Assembly (NCBI GenBank): GCA_008694505.1 | Contig: VZDJ01000623.1 | Location: 15,464,988-15,528,987, forward strand | From: Cyanoderma ruficeps | Taxonomy: Eukaryota; Chordata; Aves; Passeriformes; Timaliidae | Direction of reading: 5' to 3' | Length of the DNA stretch: 64,000 bases | Shown: one piece after another, positions 24,900-36,903 of the stretch | Position numbering within the stretch: position 1 is the first letter of the stretch | Layout: each line of letters opens with the position of its first letter | The notes under the pieces: generated by a model | Seen by the model: only the letters and a program-made list of their open reading frames with translations | Databases searched by the model: none | Told to the model about the DNA's origin: nothing | Program-made: the position numbers and the translations under genes

Positions 24900-25600
24900 C
24901 ACATACCCGTAACAGCGTGCAAGGCACAGTGCAGATACACCCTGTAAAGGGAACTTCCCTGTGTGGCCAGCCAGGAGTAGTCACACTCTCGGCACCTGAG
25001 CTGGGAGCAAGGCCCCTTTGCAGCTACACCCACACCCAGTCACACTGGGGTTCCTTACCTGCTCAACCCTAGGCATCCCATAGCAGAGCCTCAGACGTCC
25101 AGATTCCTAAAACAATTTGTTCCTGGTGCAATAAAACTAGGTAACAAAATAAGAGCCCCAGCTGGTGCCTCCGAGGAGGGGCCCCAGACAGAGCGCCTGG
25201 GCTTTGTCCCATCTCACTTTAGGCACAGGGAAGTCTGGAGCTCTCGGTCACACGGAGGTGTCACAGATGCCCTTTGTTGCACCATGGGACGGCTATTCCC
25301 AGTCTCTGGCCTCGGGCCCCAGTCCCCAGAGCTGGAACTGCAGCTGCTCACCGAGATACCTGCACCCAGCGTGTTCCTCTGCACCCCCGGCCCGTGTGTA
25401 ATTCACGGATGAGATACGAATTGCACAGACCGCCTGTGTTCCTGCCCGCGATGGCCATCAGCTGCTGCTACTCTGAACAAAACTGGCTCTCACTGCTAGC
25501 CCTGTGCTCTGACTGCCTCACCGTGCTCTGGAATTGTGCTAAAACCCTGAGTTTCTGTGAAAAATATGCCTATATTTCAGGACGCGGAGGTTCCTTTAAT
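24900..25600. other. GC-richer, CpG-bearing island of unknown nature
   Basis: Roughly twenty CpG dinucleotides fall in about 700 bases, against very few in the flanks, and GC content is clearly higher. Plus-strand frames are open at 25165-25401 and 25274-25648 (124 codons), but the translations show no family. An AATAAA (25132-25137) sits in the middle. It could be a small CpG island, an unrecognised LTR or a young insertion. No splice-bounded exon is evident. Confidence 0.3.
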
Positions 25601-27326
25601 AGAGAAGCTCAAAAGTTACAATGCCAAAGTGCAAAGGAAGTGCAGTAGATGTCAGAAGAGGCCCATTTGAAAGCTTATCAACTTTTACAGGTCTCATGTA
25701 TTCATTTTTCACAGCAAGGTCTTGAGGCAGAATGAGAATATCATTTTACACAAAAAGAAAAAAGAAAACAAGCAAATTACAGGCACCGCGTTTTGTTGAT
25801 CATTCAGTATTCCCACTCACAAAACAAGACTACATTCTACCTTCAGAATAACTTGAAGCTAATGAAGCACAGCTGCTTTATATGCTCCAGAAGTAGATTA
25901 AGACACAACAGGATGTTCAATAACTATGTTAGAAAATCAAATTCCTTAAGGTAACTGTATCAGTCTAGAGAAGAAAAAGGCCTGCTTGCCAAAACTGGCT
26001 CTTTACTTTCACTGTATTATAATTCCTTTTGATTAACACATTCTCTTACACTGAATTCAAAAAAGTAATAGTAAAGTTGATGGCAATTAAATCTCGACCC
26101 AAACCCGGCCCTGAGCTGTGGGCATGATTATGTGCTCAGCCTGAATTTACATCCTTTCTTATGTAAAACTTGCATCAAAAAAGTGGTGAAAAAACTCCAG
26201 CAGCAATTACATAGTTATCCAAAATACTGACACCTATTTAGACTGTGCTTGCATTTCAGTCCACGTTGAAAACTAACGCTGTAGTTGTTAAAGAAAAAAA
26301 GAAAAAATATGAGTGCTTTGCCAAAGTTTTCCAAAGAGCTTTAACACAGACCTCATTTTTCATATATTAGTGTGATCCACAGTGTTTTCCAAACTCAGTA
26401 TGTTTTTTAAATTAAATTGGAAAAGAAGTATTAGAATGTACACATTCTCATTTGCAAACATTAAGAGGAAAGTATTTGCAGCTTCATATTATACTATAAA
26501 ACACTCCTGGATTGTAGACATAGTATTTCTGGCTTTTGAGTTTTACTACAACCTTTGCACCTCAGAAACTTCTTTTTTAAAAAAACTTCTTGCTATTTTC
26601 AAATCACTTTCCAATTGCCTTTTTACCCACATCACCGATGTGCATCACACCTTGCTCAGATTAGGTCAGGTGCTGCTCCAGTCTGGCAATGTAAATCGGG
26701 CACAGGCGACCTCAATTAAGGTTATTACAGACTGGCAGGGCTGTAATTTAATACAGAACTTGGATTCCTTGCTATATTAGTATCCCTTTTAAACACCATG
26801 CCTTTAAGGTCTGCTTTTAATTGTGTGTTACACTTTACTGAAATGCTGAGAATTAGCCCCCATTCCAACATACACAGAGCTTTATTATGGTTCTTAGCTG
26901 GTTTTCCATTAATCATCCCCACAGTTTGACATAGTAGGCATGCTGTTTGCAATGATGTAAGCCTCCAGGAGATTCAATGAAGTCTCTGGAGAAGTATATA
27001 TGCAAAAAGGACAAGAGAGAGCACCCAGTATATCTATCATGCTCATACACACACAGGCTCACCTGTTATGCATATTCAATGCAAGGATCTGCTGGTTACT
27101 TTACAAGACATTATTAGGGATAATGAATCTGGAGCCTTAGATCCTAAGGAAATGAAAAGGTAGCAAGTGTCTGGTATGCAGATGCACCGAATAGTGCACT
27201 GAAATGATCAAAAAAAAAAAAAAAGCTCAAGGTGAAAACTGTAAGGGGTCTTACTAATGATCACAGGTAGCTGCAGATGGAGTGAGGAGTGGAACAACAG
27301 GTCCCTTCCTTCACTCATAAGTTCAA
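25601..27326. other. unannotated unique sequence
   Basis: About 1.7 kb, AT-rich. It holds a T6A7 palindromic run flanked by ACTTCT words (26567-26590) and an A14 run (27212-27225) without a nearby AATAAA. The 132-codon frame at 26382-26780 is AT-driven and not protein-like. Confidence 0.5.
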
Positions 27327-28079
27327 AACATGGATTGAAAAAGACCTTTCACGTGATTAAGTTCAAGTATTAGCTTAATACTACCAAGTCCATCACTAAC
27401 CCACATGCCTAAGTGCTACATCTATCGTAGTTGTGATGGCCACTACACTCAGAGTGCTTCAGGGGGCTCCAAGTATGAGCATCGTGTTCTCTAGAAGTCT
27501 TTCATACCTTTTCTATGTAGCAATCCTATGGGCAGCTCCACACAGCTCTAGCTCTTTCTCCCCTTACCTTTATTCCTTCTGCAGTCCCAGGTCACTGCTT
27601 CCTGTCCCTAGCATGGCCACCTCACCCTGTCTGTCCCTTGTACACTGGCTTATCAACCTTATCTGTCCCTTCCTGCTCACAGCACAGCCAGTAGACTCCA
27701 ACTGACTGACTACCAACTAACTCACTCTTTATCACACCCAGCTGTGAGGGCAAGGCTGTTCCCACTCTTTGGTAATTAACACAGCTGCAATATATCAGAG
27801 GCAGGATTGCATTTAGTACTATCTCTACCTGTCTTACCACACACATCTACACACCTTCTAAATACCTCCAACAATGGTGACTCCACTGCTTCCCTGGGCA
27901 GCCTGTTCCAGCGCTTGACAATCCTTTTGATGAAGATATTTTTTCTAAAATCCAATCTAAACTTCCCCAGACAGAAACTGAGGCCATTTTCTCATTTTCC
28001 TCTCACTTGTTATCTGGGAGAAGAAATCAAATCCCACATTGCTACAACCTCCTTTAAAGCAGTTGTAGAGAGTTACAAC
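27327..28079 (-). mobile_element. CR1 LINE 3' portion, antisense, split by an LTR
   Basis: The plus strand shows the element's 3' end first (ATTGAAAAAGACCTTTCACG, GTTCAAGTATTAGC, CCAAGTCCATCACTAACCC, CCTAAGTGCTACATCTA to 27424). It resumes at 27844 with CATCTACACACCTTCTAAAT, then CTTCCCTGGGCAGCCTGTTC, AATCCAATCTAAACTTCCCC and GTTGTAGAGAGTTACAAC. When 27425-27843 is removed, the two halves join in the register of CR1-Y-like copies. The element is 5'-truncated at about 28079. Confidence 0.88.
27425..27843 (-). mobile_element. solo LTR (ERVK-like by 6-bp duplication), nested in CR1
   Basis: The 419-bp insert is flanked by identical CATCTA copies (27419-27424 and 27844-27849), and the CR1 host is otherwise continuous. 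On the minus strand it begins TGTGTGGTAAGACAGG and ends CACAACTACGA, that is TG...GA where an intact LTR would end CA. A minus-strand AATAAA lies near 27568-27573. Six-base duplications are typical of class II (ERVK) elements in birds. No internal sequence or second LTR is present, so it is a solo LTR left by recombination. The exact family is not recognised. Confidence 0.72.
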
Positions 28080-29335
28080 CCTTTAGCAGCAGACATGGTC
28101 AGAAACTGCATGGATATCACTTGCTCAGACCCTTCACTTACACAATTAAGCACTAGTGCAAACTCTATGGAGTAATCGAGTCTGCAGTTTATAAACTCCA
28201 TCCAGATGTATGTTCTGCCATTCCTCCAGCAGCTGCAACCCAGAGGTAGAAATCACATCAGCATCCTACCTGCACCTGAGGGGATCATAAATCAGGGCCC
28301 TTGGGACTACTTTGATCCAACAGGGAATGCCATGCAATCCTACAGCTGCATTCTCATCATGACAGTTTAATGGTGCACAGAAATAAATGTTCATCACTTC
28401 ACCACACTCTTAAACAGCGTGGGTGCTCATAGCTGACAGAAGCAAATGTTTTCAGAGACAGCAAAAAAATGAAATAATAAAGGAAAAACACTGCAAAAAC
28501 AAATAGGCAATTAAAACTTATTTCTTATATATGACAAGCCTTTTACTGAGCCCTGCCATAATAGAACCATTAAAAACTCATTAAGTGGGCTGTGGAAACT
28601 TTTATCAGATAGATATGAAATTTCATTGACAAAAGAACAAGACCCAACAGATGAATGAGCCCAGGATCTATAAGATTTGTAAACCCTTTTAAAGTTTATT
28701 ATACTTTATAAAAAGCTAAATGTTACTGCTGAAGTCTGTGGAAACCACTCCCACATCCATCTCTGTTTAATGGAGTGGCCAGAGAGATAACCAGGAAATT
28801 AATTTCTCAGATGCTAGTAATGGAGGAATTGACAATTTTCATTAGAAACAAAATAATATTTGCAGATGCTGTGATGTAATCTCAGTAGCCATCCCAGTAT
28901 CTTCTGCACTCCCTTCCACTGCTTTCAGTCCTTTCCTTTTCCAAGGAGGGTGACAGGCCTGGCAGTTAAATGACCTGGAGGGATACATGCAGGAAACCAT
29001 CAGCACAGACTTCCTGGGAGCACTAACATGAGCTCATTGCTCCAATTCCTTCTCCTCTAACCCTCTGCACGCAGCTATCCATGACTGCCATGTCACCCTC
29101 AGATATCCTCTGCATAGTAGATCTGACACTAAATCAGTTGGACATTGCAGTCCTATTGGTGAAAATCCTCCCACAGATCACATTTCAGATACAGATATGG
29201 TTATGACATGGTTCCAGAGTGGAAAGTTATTGATTGATCCATCATTTGATGAATTTATATACACAGATACATTATTGCAGGAAATATCCAGAGGCAGGCT
29301 TTAACATCTAGTTTATATACCTAATCAAGTGTAAA
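28080..29335. other. unannotated unique sequence
   Basis: About 1.25 kb of AT-rich sequence. The part at 28480-28640 contains TTAAT/ATTAA cores without repeat signatures and may be a conserved element. No gene seen. Confidence 0.4.

Positions 29336-29366
<31 letters not shown>
29336..29366. repeat. (TG)n(TA)n microsatellite next to an N
   Basis: Six TG units (29336-29348) run into about nine TA units (to 29366). A single N follows at 29367. Compound dinucleotide repeats like this are length-polymorphic, and the N marks an unresolved base. Confidence 0.95.
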
Positions 29367-29367
29367 N

Positions 29368-32311
29368 ATGTGCTATGTATCTAATTGATATAGGTTAATA
29401 AATGGCACATAAATTCCTTCAACAGGAAAGCAAAAAGACGTGCCCTTGCTTCAGAGAGCTAAAAGGTACCAATTTACTTGTTAACTAGAGAAGCAGCAAA
29501 GAAAACAGCTGTAATAGGAAGCTGAAGTCAGGAGGACATGTAAAAGTACCTGCTAAAACATGTTTGTTCTATACATAGTCCTAGTTGTGAAGTTTTTAAA
29601 TACAAAATGAAGCATTAAATTTGTTCATTTCCCCAGCAGTTGCACATTTCTGTGACTGTCAAACATGTCTCACCATGTACTATCATAAATGGCTATCAAT
29701 TCACTAGTTGAGTCTCCCTCAAGACCACCAATCCTCTTCCTCATTAAAACAGCTGAAGCTAGAAAGGGAGCCACCATTCTCTAAAGACCACCAGGAGACA
29801 GGACAGGGGGTCACCACTGCCTCCCACACTGAACCAGGGCCACAGGCAGAAGAGATGCACACAGGAAACTGAGTGGAGTCCTGGTTAGGAGATGGGAGAA
29901 AAGACTGTGAAGGATGAGGAAGTGGTAAGGGCAGCAGGCTGTGCTGATGAGGCTGGGAGACAGATGAGCTCAGAGGAAAACCATTTAACCCTGGAAGCAC
30001 ATGAATGGAGTTCCTGCCAGTGGCCATGAGGAAGGAGGAAAGTGGCTGCATCACTGTTGTGGGTTAGGGGCGGCCCTTAAAATTTTACCTTCTATTGGGA
30101 CAGGCAGATTCTCCTCTAAAGTCTCAGAAACCAGAACTGAAAGTAGAACAGTAGACACATTTGTGATATTAGAACATCAAGGAGTGCTGGGGATCTGACT
30201 CATATTTTGAACACATAATGATGGCAATATTGTGACACTAACAGCTTCAATTTACTATAACAGAATTCTCACGGTATGTGTGATAGGAGAACACAGCTGC
30301 AAACACTTTCATGGGGAGTGTTAGATGTTTATGTATCATTTAGGCTAGGTTTATGGGCTCAGTCTTCTTTCAGATTAAGAAAATGGGAAGGAAAAAAATC
30401 CATTTACTTGATGATTGCATACCCAGGCATTATTGGAATCCATAATAAAAGGTATGATTAGTCACTTTTATTACTGACCAACATTTTCAAACCAGAGCCT
30501 GAAGCAAGATCCCAATCCATATTAAGGAGGCTTAAGCATATTTGGTCCAATATGATATATTTTCCATTGATTTTTCTACAAGCAGCCATAAAACATTTAA
30601 ATTGCTTTCCCCAAAATTTGATCAAAATTAAAAAGAAGATCCAGTGCTGGAGGTAGAAATATTTATTCAATCAGAAACTTAGCAGAATAATCTGCTGCTG
30701 CAAGGTTTGGTTTCAACACCGTTCCCAGCTCCTCCAAAAACCGTATCATTTAGGATCATTTGGAGGTTCAGGGGAAATACCTTATGGTGTGGAATTTAAA
30801 TTCAAAGTATTTATGTCCTGTTCTAGGTTATGCCAATGTTTAGTGTCACTCCATAAAGCAAACCCTAACACAGATATAAATCTGTCAGCATTGCATAAGT
30901 AGTGTCAATCCACTGGTCCTTACATTGATGCTGTTGCTGATGCAAGGTGCTAATTTGTGCACCTTGGACACAGCACAACAGGCAATTTGTATGCAGAACT
31001 ACTCTACCAGCAGCAGATAAAACAAAATATCTCTAAAATAATATGTGGCTATTGTGGAGTCTGAAGGATGATTGAGAAAAGGAAAGAAAAAGCTGAGAAT
31101 TAGCAGCCCCTGAATGCAAAGGCTGTGGGAAGCCAAGTCTGTCCTGCCCATTGCTTTGACAGCTGTAATCCTGACTGAACCCTTTTGGCACTTTGGACAC
31201 AAGCATGCCATTAATAATACCTTTCAAGTAATTCCTTCTGTTACCTCTGCTTTATAGCTCCTATTTATTAAATTACTGCTCATCTCTTTTTATATCTATT
31301 TTCAAAACAAGGGAACAGAGAGATAGGATTTATCAAAGCAAAAAATAGCTTATGGGTCAGCTGCCCCAGGCTGAATTGCAAACCAAACACAAAGAATGCT
31401 AAGCTGCCTGTCACCAAAATCATCCTAATCTAGGAGTACAAGTACAGTTCCTGTGACTAACAAAATACTTTTTTGCTATTCCAATTCAAAGGCCACTATT
31501 GACATAAGCAAAGTTTATCTTTGGTCATTACAGATCTAAGCTTTTAAACTTTTTTCTTTAAAATGCTGGACAATATTGTGCTTTTAAAGATGAAGAAGTC
31601 TGGTTAGTGTCTTCCAGAAAATATTAAACCCCAGATGCTCTTCCTTTTCCTCCTCTTCATTAATCAAATGTTTTATACTATGCTTACAAGCATGGAGCAG
31701 GCTGCCTGCAAATTCCCTGGAGCTGACAGTTGGAACTGGCAGCCTGCACACAGGAAACCTGTATCAACATCCCCTTGACCTTCAGGCTGCTGCCAGGGTC
31801 TCTACTCATACTCAGAACAGCATTTGGTCTGTGGCACATCTTCCTTTTCTGCTGCTTCCTAAACCTTACTACTCAACTGTGCAGTATCAATCTGTGCTTT
31901 CCTTATTCTGATAGCACAGACCTAAGCAACGCCTCCTTCAACAACTTTGATGAAAGGGGTTTTCCCATCTTTCTAAAATGTTCACAAGCTGTTTAATGAC
32001 CACCAGCTGAGTTTTGTGCCAAATAAGGGCTACAATAGCAAATATGGGATTTTACTTGTCTAAATAATTACTTTTTATCTCTAGTTTATTATTTCCATCC
32101 TTTGCAGCACACACCTAGCATTTCAACAAGTCTCTAAAATGCACTAATATTAAAAAAAAGAAAACCCAAACAAAGCACGAGGAATTTAAAATGAATCCCA
32201 CAACACTGACTGAAGAAGGTCTATCACATCATTACAAGTTTTAGGATCTGCCCAGCTGCTGGCTTGACATGAACACCTAAAATTACACTTTCCAAAACAC
32301 ATTTGCTTTTC
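29368..32311. other. long stretch without recognisable genes or repeats
   Basis: About 2.9 kb. The 111-codon minus-strand frame at 29719-30054 is serine/proline-rich and has no family resemblance; the plus strand there is purine-rich. Nothing supports a gene or transposon. Confidence 0.5.
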
Positions 32312-32316
32312 ACAGC

Positions 32317-33148
32317 TGTATTGGGTTTGTGTGGCAAGGCTTTTGACAGCAGAGATGCTGTAAGGTGGCTTCTGTGAGAAACTGCAAGAAGCTTTCCCTG
32401 TGTCCAACAGAGTTAATCCCAGCCAGCTGCAGGATGGACCCAATGCTGCCCATGGCCAAGCCCATCGGTGATGATGGTGGCACCTCTGAGATACAACTTT
32501 TTAGGAGGAGGGGAAGGGGAGAAAGGGAAAGGTGTGAGAGGAACAGCCCTGTAGACCCCAGGGTCAGTGAAGGAGGGGAAGGAGTTGCTCCAGGAGGTGC
32601 TCCCACACCCTCTGGAAGGCACCCATGCTGAAGCAGCTCATGAAGAACTGCAGCCTGTGGGGAGGACCCACACTGGACAAATTTGTGAAGGACTGTGTTG
32701 CATGGGAGGAACCCCTTGCTGGAGCAGCAAAAGAAAGCAAGGATGAAGGAATAGCAGACACTACTTGAGCTGAGCCGACTGCAGCCCCTATTCCCTCTCC
32801 CCTTGCATCACTGGGGGGAAAAGGTAGAGAAAATAGGGAATGACTTAACTCCAGGAAGAAGGAAGGAGCGAGAGCGAAGGTGTTTTAAGATTTGGGTTTA
32901 TTTCTCATTACCCTACTCTGATTTGATTAGCAATAAATTACATTAACTTTCCCCAAGTCAAGTCTGTTTTGCCCACGACAATAACTCGTGGTGATCTCTT
33001 CTTGTCCATAGGTTGATCATGAGAAGATGGTCAGAGAAGAAGAGAGAAATTTTATTAGATTTTTTCCCTTCCCTGCCTAGCTGAGGAGAAAAGTGATAGG
33101 GCAGCTTTGGTAGAACACCTGATGTCCAGCCAAGGTCATACCACCACA
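32317..33148 (+). mobile_element. complete solo LTR of an avian endogenous retrovirus (ERVL-like)
   Basis: The 832-bp segment starts TGTATTGGGTTTGTGTGGCA and ends CCAAGGTCATACCACCACA, so it has TG...CA termini. Identical 5-bp ACAGC copies flank it (32312-32316 and 33149-33153). Characteristic blocks of a common bird LTR family are present: GGCTTCTGTGAGAAACTGC, GAGGAACAGCCCTGTAGACC, CCTGTGGGGAGGACCCACAC, AATAAA at 32932-32937, CAAGTCTGTTTTGCCC, and AGTGATAGGGCAGCTTTGG near the end. No internal retroviral genes or second LTR adjoin it. Five-base duplications are usual for ERVL-type elements. All open frames inside are spurious. Confidence 0.9.
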
Positions 33149-33153
33149 ACAGC

Positions 33154-33740
33154 TGCATGTGCAGCAGAAAAAGGGTGTTTTTCTTGTCAAGCTCTGAACA
33201 GCAATTAAAGACAGCAACAACAACAGGCATGACCTACTCAAGGTTCCACAAATCCAGTGGTACACTGTGCTTCTTGCAGATGAGGGGCTGTTGAAGATGC
33301 TGCAGCACAGACCAGGCTGTCCCGTGTGTGTTGCACATGCCACAGGGAGCAAAGCCAAGTACTGCCTCAGGAGGCTGGTGCAGATCCTTGCCAGCAACAA
33401 TGCTCTCTCTGGCCCCATCTTTGTGGTGTGGATACTGTAGCCCACCACCAGCAGATGGTATTTGTGTGATAGGACAAAGTAGATATAACTTTCACCTTCC
33501 CCTCTGTGCCTCCTCAAGCTGTGCCAGAGGCTCCTGCTTGGCTGGCTCATGGGGGAGGTCCTGGTGATGTGTCATGCTCTCATGTCATCTTCTCTGTACC
33601 ACACATCCACAGCGGGCTGTAGTGTGACAGGACCTTGCACTGATGAAAAACTGGAGTTTAAACACACAGAAACAAAAGAAAAGGAAGATATCTCTGACTT
33701 TTTGATTCACTGGTCTTCAGCGTTTAATGCGTTGAAATAA
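33154..33740. other. unexplained GC-richer stretch with long open frames on both strands
   Basis: Just outside the LTR. The plus strand is open from about 33197 to 33438, reading for example WYTVLLADEGLLKMLQHRPG. A second plus-strand frame is open at 33549-33740. The minus strand is open from 33550 down to 33077 (157 codons), but that frame runs across the LTR boundary. The translations look more protein-like than those elsewhere, yet I recognise no family and no splice-bounded exon. It could be a decayed exon, a pseudogene or an older repeat. GC-rich DNA produces long chance frames, so a gene is not claimed. Confidence 0.25.
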
Positions 33741-36398
33741 TTGCGCTGCTCATTTGTGCCTTACCAGATGTGTCACACGGTTAAAATTTAACAGACAAAT
33801 TTTGCCCTGTGGATTTGGGGAGGGCAACAGTCTGTTTCGTAGTAGCCAGGCAACGCTTTCTGAAACAAACATTACATGTACCCCAGGGTTTTCTTTCTGC
33901 TGAGAAGCATCTTCTGACCTAGCTCATACTCTTCCATAGTCAAGAGCAGCTCCATCACTGCTGATAGTGAACACACAGGGCTTGGTGGTGCTGCATTCAG
34001 GCTTGGGGTGCAGTTTACCTCAAAATGGGGCTCACTATGTTTGCTGCGGCAAACCCTCTACTCAGCTCATGCTTCTAAGAAATTGGACACATCACCGTGA
34101 ACAGCTTCAGCTCAGAAGCCCTCATGAGTTCATAGCCAAAGTCACATCTGTTTTTGGGTGGGACGTTGAGGGATTTTGCTTATAAAATAAAACTGAAAGC
34201 AGCAGGGGATTAACAGACCCAAGTAACTGTGTCCTCATAAACATGGGTGGGTTATTCATTGATAAACAGTTCACTAAAGTGTGTGCAATGTTAATTTGCT
34301 CGTCCTCAAGTGATGCTCTACTGTTCTTCGTGGTTTGGTATCAGTGAAGAATACTAATGGCTGAATAATACAAAGGTCCCTGCATAGCTATCAGACATTA
34401 ATGACCTTTTCTTACCAGGCTCAACTGGAGCTCAACCCCTGAGCTGCACTGAAAGGCTACATGGTCTTATTAAACTCCTGTAAAAATTGCAATCAAAGAA
34501 GGCATCGTAGTCTCCATAGTAACAACTGAAAAAAAACCTCCATAGATATCAAAAATAAAATAAAGGGCTCTTGTTGGAAATCTTGAACTGTGGGTGCAGC
34601 CCAGAGCCTTCCCTCATCCTCCCCCTAGCCCAGGACCCCCTTTCAGCCCAGCCTGGGTCCACCAGTCCCTTCCCAAGTGATGTCATAGGATACTGGACTC
34701 CAGTTTCATCCCAGTGGCAAAGCCAAGGAAATTAAAACTTGTGTAGTGGTGCTCAACATACACCAAGTCCTGCAGCACTTCTGAGGGAAACAGAAATATC
34801 ACAGATGAAAAGCATCAGTGCAGGGGAAGCACAGCCCTGAATGGCACGAGCAGGTCTTCACACTCTCCTGTTTTTGAGGAGGCAGGTGGGGAAGAGGCAC
34901 AGCTCTCATCAGGGTAAAGACAGCAGCAGCAGCAACCAAGTCTGCTGTCCTGCTTGTTTATTCTGGAAGGAGAATGTCCTGGTCACATTCTAGGAAAACC
35001 AGGGGATCTCTGTGGGCTTTAGTATGACCAGGAAAGAGAGCACAAAGGAGAGAGGGAAGGATTGCTCTCTGTAGCAACAGAAGAGGAGCCATGTCAGGCA
35101 CAACTCAGAAAGGGATCTGAATATGACCAGATAGCACAGGGGACAGAAGGCAGACAGCTTTGCCAGGAGGACACCCTCATCCTCTAGGTCCGCTTTCAAA
35201 CCAGGTTTCCTCTGAGAAACTCAGGAGATGATGGTCTGTATTTATGTAAGGAACCATGAATGAGTCACACCTGGGAGATGCTATGGGGCTAAATAATGCA
35301 TCTGTTGCTCACCAACAGAGATGTCTTGCTTGGAGATATCTGCTTGAGGTTCTGTGCTGCTGGGACAGATTTGCTCAGGCACCTGAGTTACCCTGGGCAT
35401 CTCTGCATACTCCTGATGATGCTGAAATGTGCCCATGGCAGGCATTCACTGCTTCCCCCCTTAGAGGTACTTCACAATTACATGTATCTGTCTTGTCCTC
35501 AGTTTTTTCTTGGCTAGGTGCTCCTTGATCCTTTTCACGCTGTATGTGCACACACCTATTCTGCCACCTTAAATGTATTTCTTCCTCCTTGCTTTTTACT
35601 GCCTTCAGGTTTTGTAGAATGTTATCCTTTCTAACTCAAATCACTGCCAAGCCATATAAAATACATAATCTTTCTTACATATATATAAAAATATTCTCTC
35701 CAGTCCTTTATTTTCTGCTGACACATTTCTCCAATTCATCCACGTCAGTCTGGCATTGATATGCCAGAACCAGCAATACTGTTCCACCTGTGCTATGTAC
35801 AGCTGGATCATCACCTCCCCAGAAGATAATGGTTTTGCCTCTGTGTGTAGCCCCAAAATCATACTCTTCAGTGCCAATATAAGCCCACTAAATGGTTTCC
35901 CACTGCTTTCTCCAGGGTTTGGGGCTTTTTTTCATTCCTAGTGCTCTGTAAGTATATCTCTCCTGCAGAACAGCTGAGTCTCTGATTATTTTTCTCAGAT
36001 GTAAGAAACTGAATTTTCCAAGCTGGAACTTTTCTTTTACTCTTATTCTATATTTATAACCTTAAATATCCTTTCTACCACTTTTACCCTTGTTAATCTT
36101 TCTAGCTCCTTGCAAAGCAACATCCTCTGCTCACTTAGGGATACAGTACATTTTGAGCAGAAAGCAATCCCAGGAACACACTGTGACTTCAGTTGACCAT
36201 TTGTTGCCTCGTGAGAGGCATCTATTAGCATCCACAGATACATGGCAAATTATTTTTCCCTCCATGCTTTCTCCTTGCTTCTGCTTGGCATGCTGGAGAG
36301 AAACAGCGAGCTAAGGCTGGGGGTCCCTCTTCCACCCCTTCTTCCCATGGCTGCTGACCCATCTATGTGAAGGAAACAGCTGCCCCAGAGAAGTGAAT
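33741..36398. other. unannotated sequence, possibly with very old repeat remains
   Basis: About 2.65 kb. The words at 35710-35820 (CCACCTGTGCTATGTACAGC, GGATCATCACCTCCCC) loosely recall an antisense CR1 RT-to-3' region, too eroded to call. AAATAAAACTG occurs near 34185. Short frames at 33967-34185, 35256-35528 and 35641-35877 show no family. No RNA gene seen. Confidence 0.4.
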
Positions 36399-36788
36399 CA
36401 CACAGAATTACTGGATGGTTGGGGTTGGAATGGACCTCTGGAGACCACCTCAACCTCACTATTAAAGCAGGTTCAGCTAGGACAGGCTAAACAGGATCAC
36501 ATCCAGGGGGTGTTTTGAATATCTCCATGGAAGAAGACTCCACAACCTCTCTGGGCAACCTATTCCAGTGCTCTGTCAGGCTCAAGCTAAAAACGATTTT
36601 TCCCTATATTCAGATGGATATTCATGGGTTTCAGTTTGTGACTGCTGTTCCTCATCCTGTTGCTGGACAGCCGTGACAAGAGTCTGGCCCCATTCTCTTG
36701 ACAACCACCCCTAACATATTTACATACCTTTTCAAGATTCCTTCTTGTCCTCCTCCTCGTAACTACAGACACTCCCTCACATCATCTT
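36399..36788 (-). mobile_element. CR1 LINE 3' portion, antisense
   Basis: The plus strand starts at the element's 3' end: CACACAGAATTACTGGATGG, GGGGTTGGAATGGACCTCTG, GAGACCACCTCAACCTCACT. It continues with GCAGGTTCAGCTAGGACAGG, ACAACCTCTCTGGGCAACC and TATTCCAGTGCTCTGTCAGG, then a decayed stretch to about 36788. The CAACCTCACTATTAAAGCAGG tail marks the same subfamily as the old copy at 21497-21829, but this copy is better preserved. Confidence 0.9.
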
Positions 36789-36888
36789 CATGGGAGAAGA
36801 GATTATTTTGCCCCTCTCATGCTGCACACAGCTCCTTATAGCTCACCAGGGAAGCAACTCCGCAAAAATTAAACACAAATTCCAGCAG

Positions 36889-36903
36889 CCTCTCTCTCTC
36901 TCT
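36889..36903. repeat. short (CT)n tract
   Basis: About seven CT units within CAGCCTCTCTCTCTCTCTGTG. It is a minor microsatellite. Confidence 0.8.

Noticed and set aside
27212..27225. A14 run as a retroposed mRNA tail
   Set aside because: No AATAAA within 30 bases upstream and no sign of a transcript.
32310..32631. Several overlapping frames of 69-98 codons
   Set aside because: They fall inside the 832-bp LTR and reflect its GC-rich composition.
32317..33148. 5' LTR of a full provirus
   Set aside because: Target duplications lie directly on both sides of the single LTR. There is no primer-binding site, internal region or second LTR.
33077..33550. 157-codon minus-strand open frame as a gene
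   Set aside because: It crosses the right boundary of the solo LTR, so its C-terminal part is repeat sequence. The rest has no recognised family.
35530..36130. A very old antisense CR1 or other LINE
   Set aside because: Only scattered words agree with the CR1 pattern, and I could not keep a register over more than about 20 bases.
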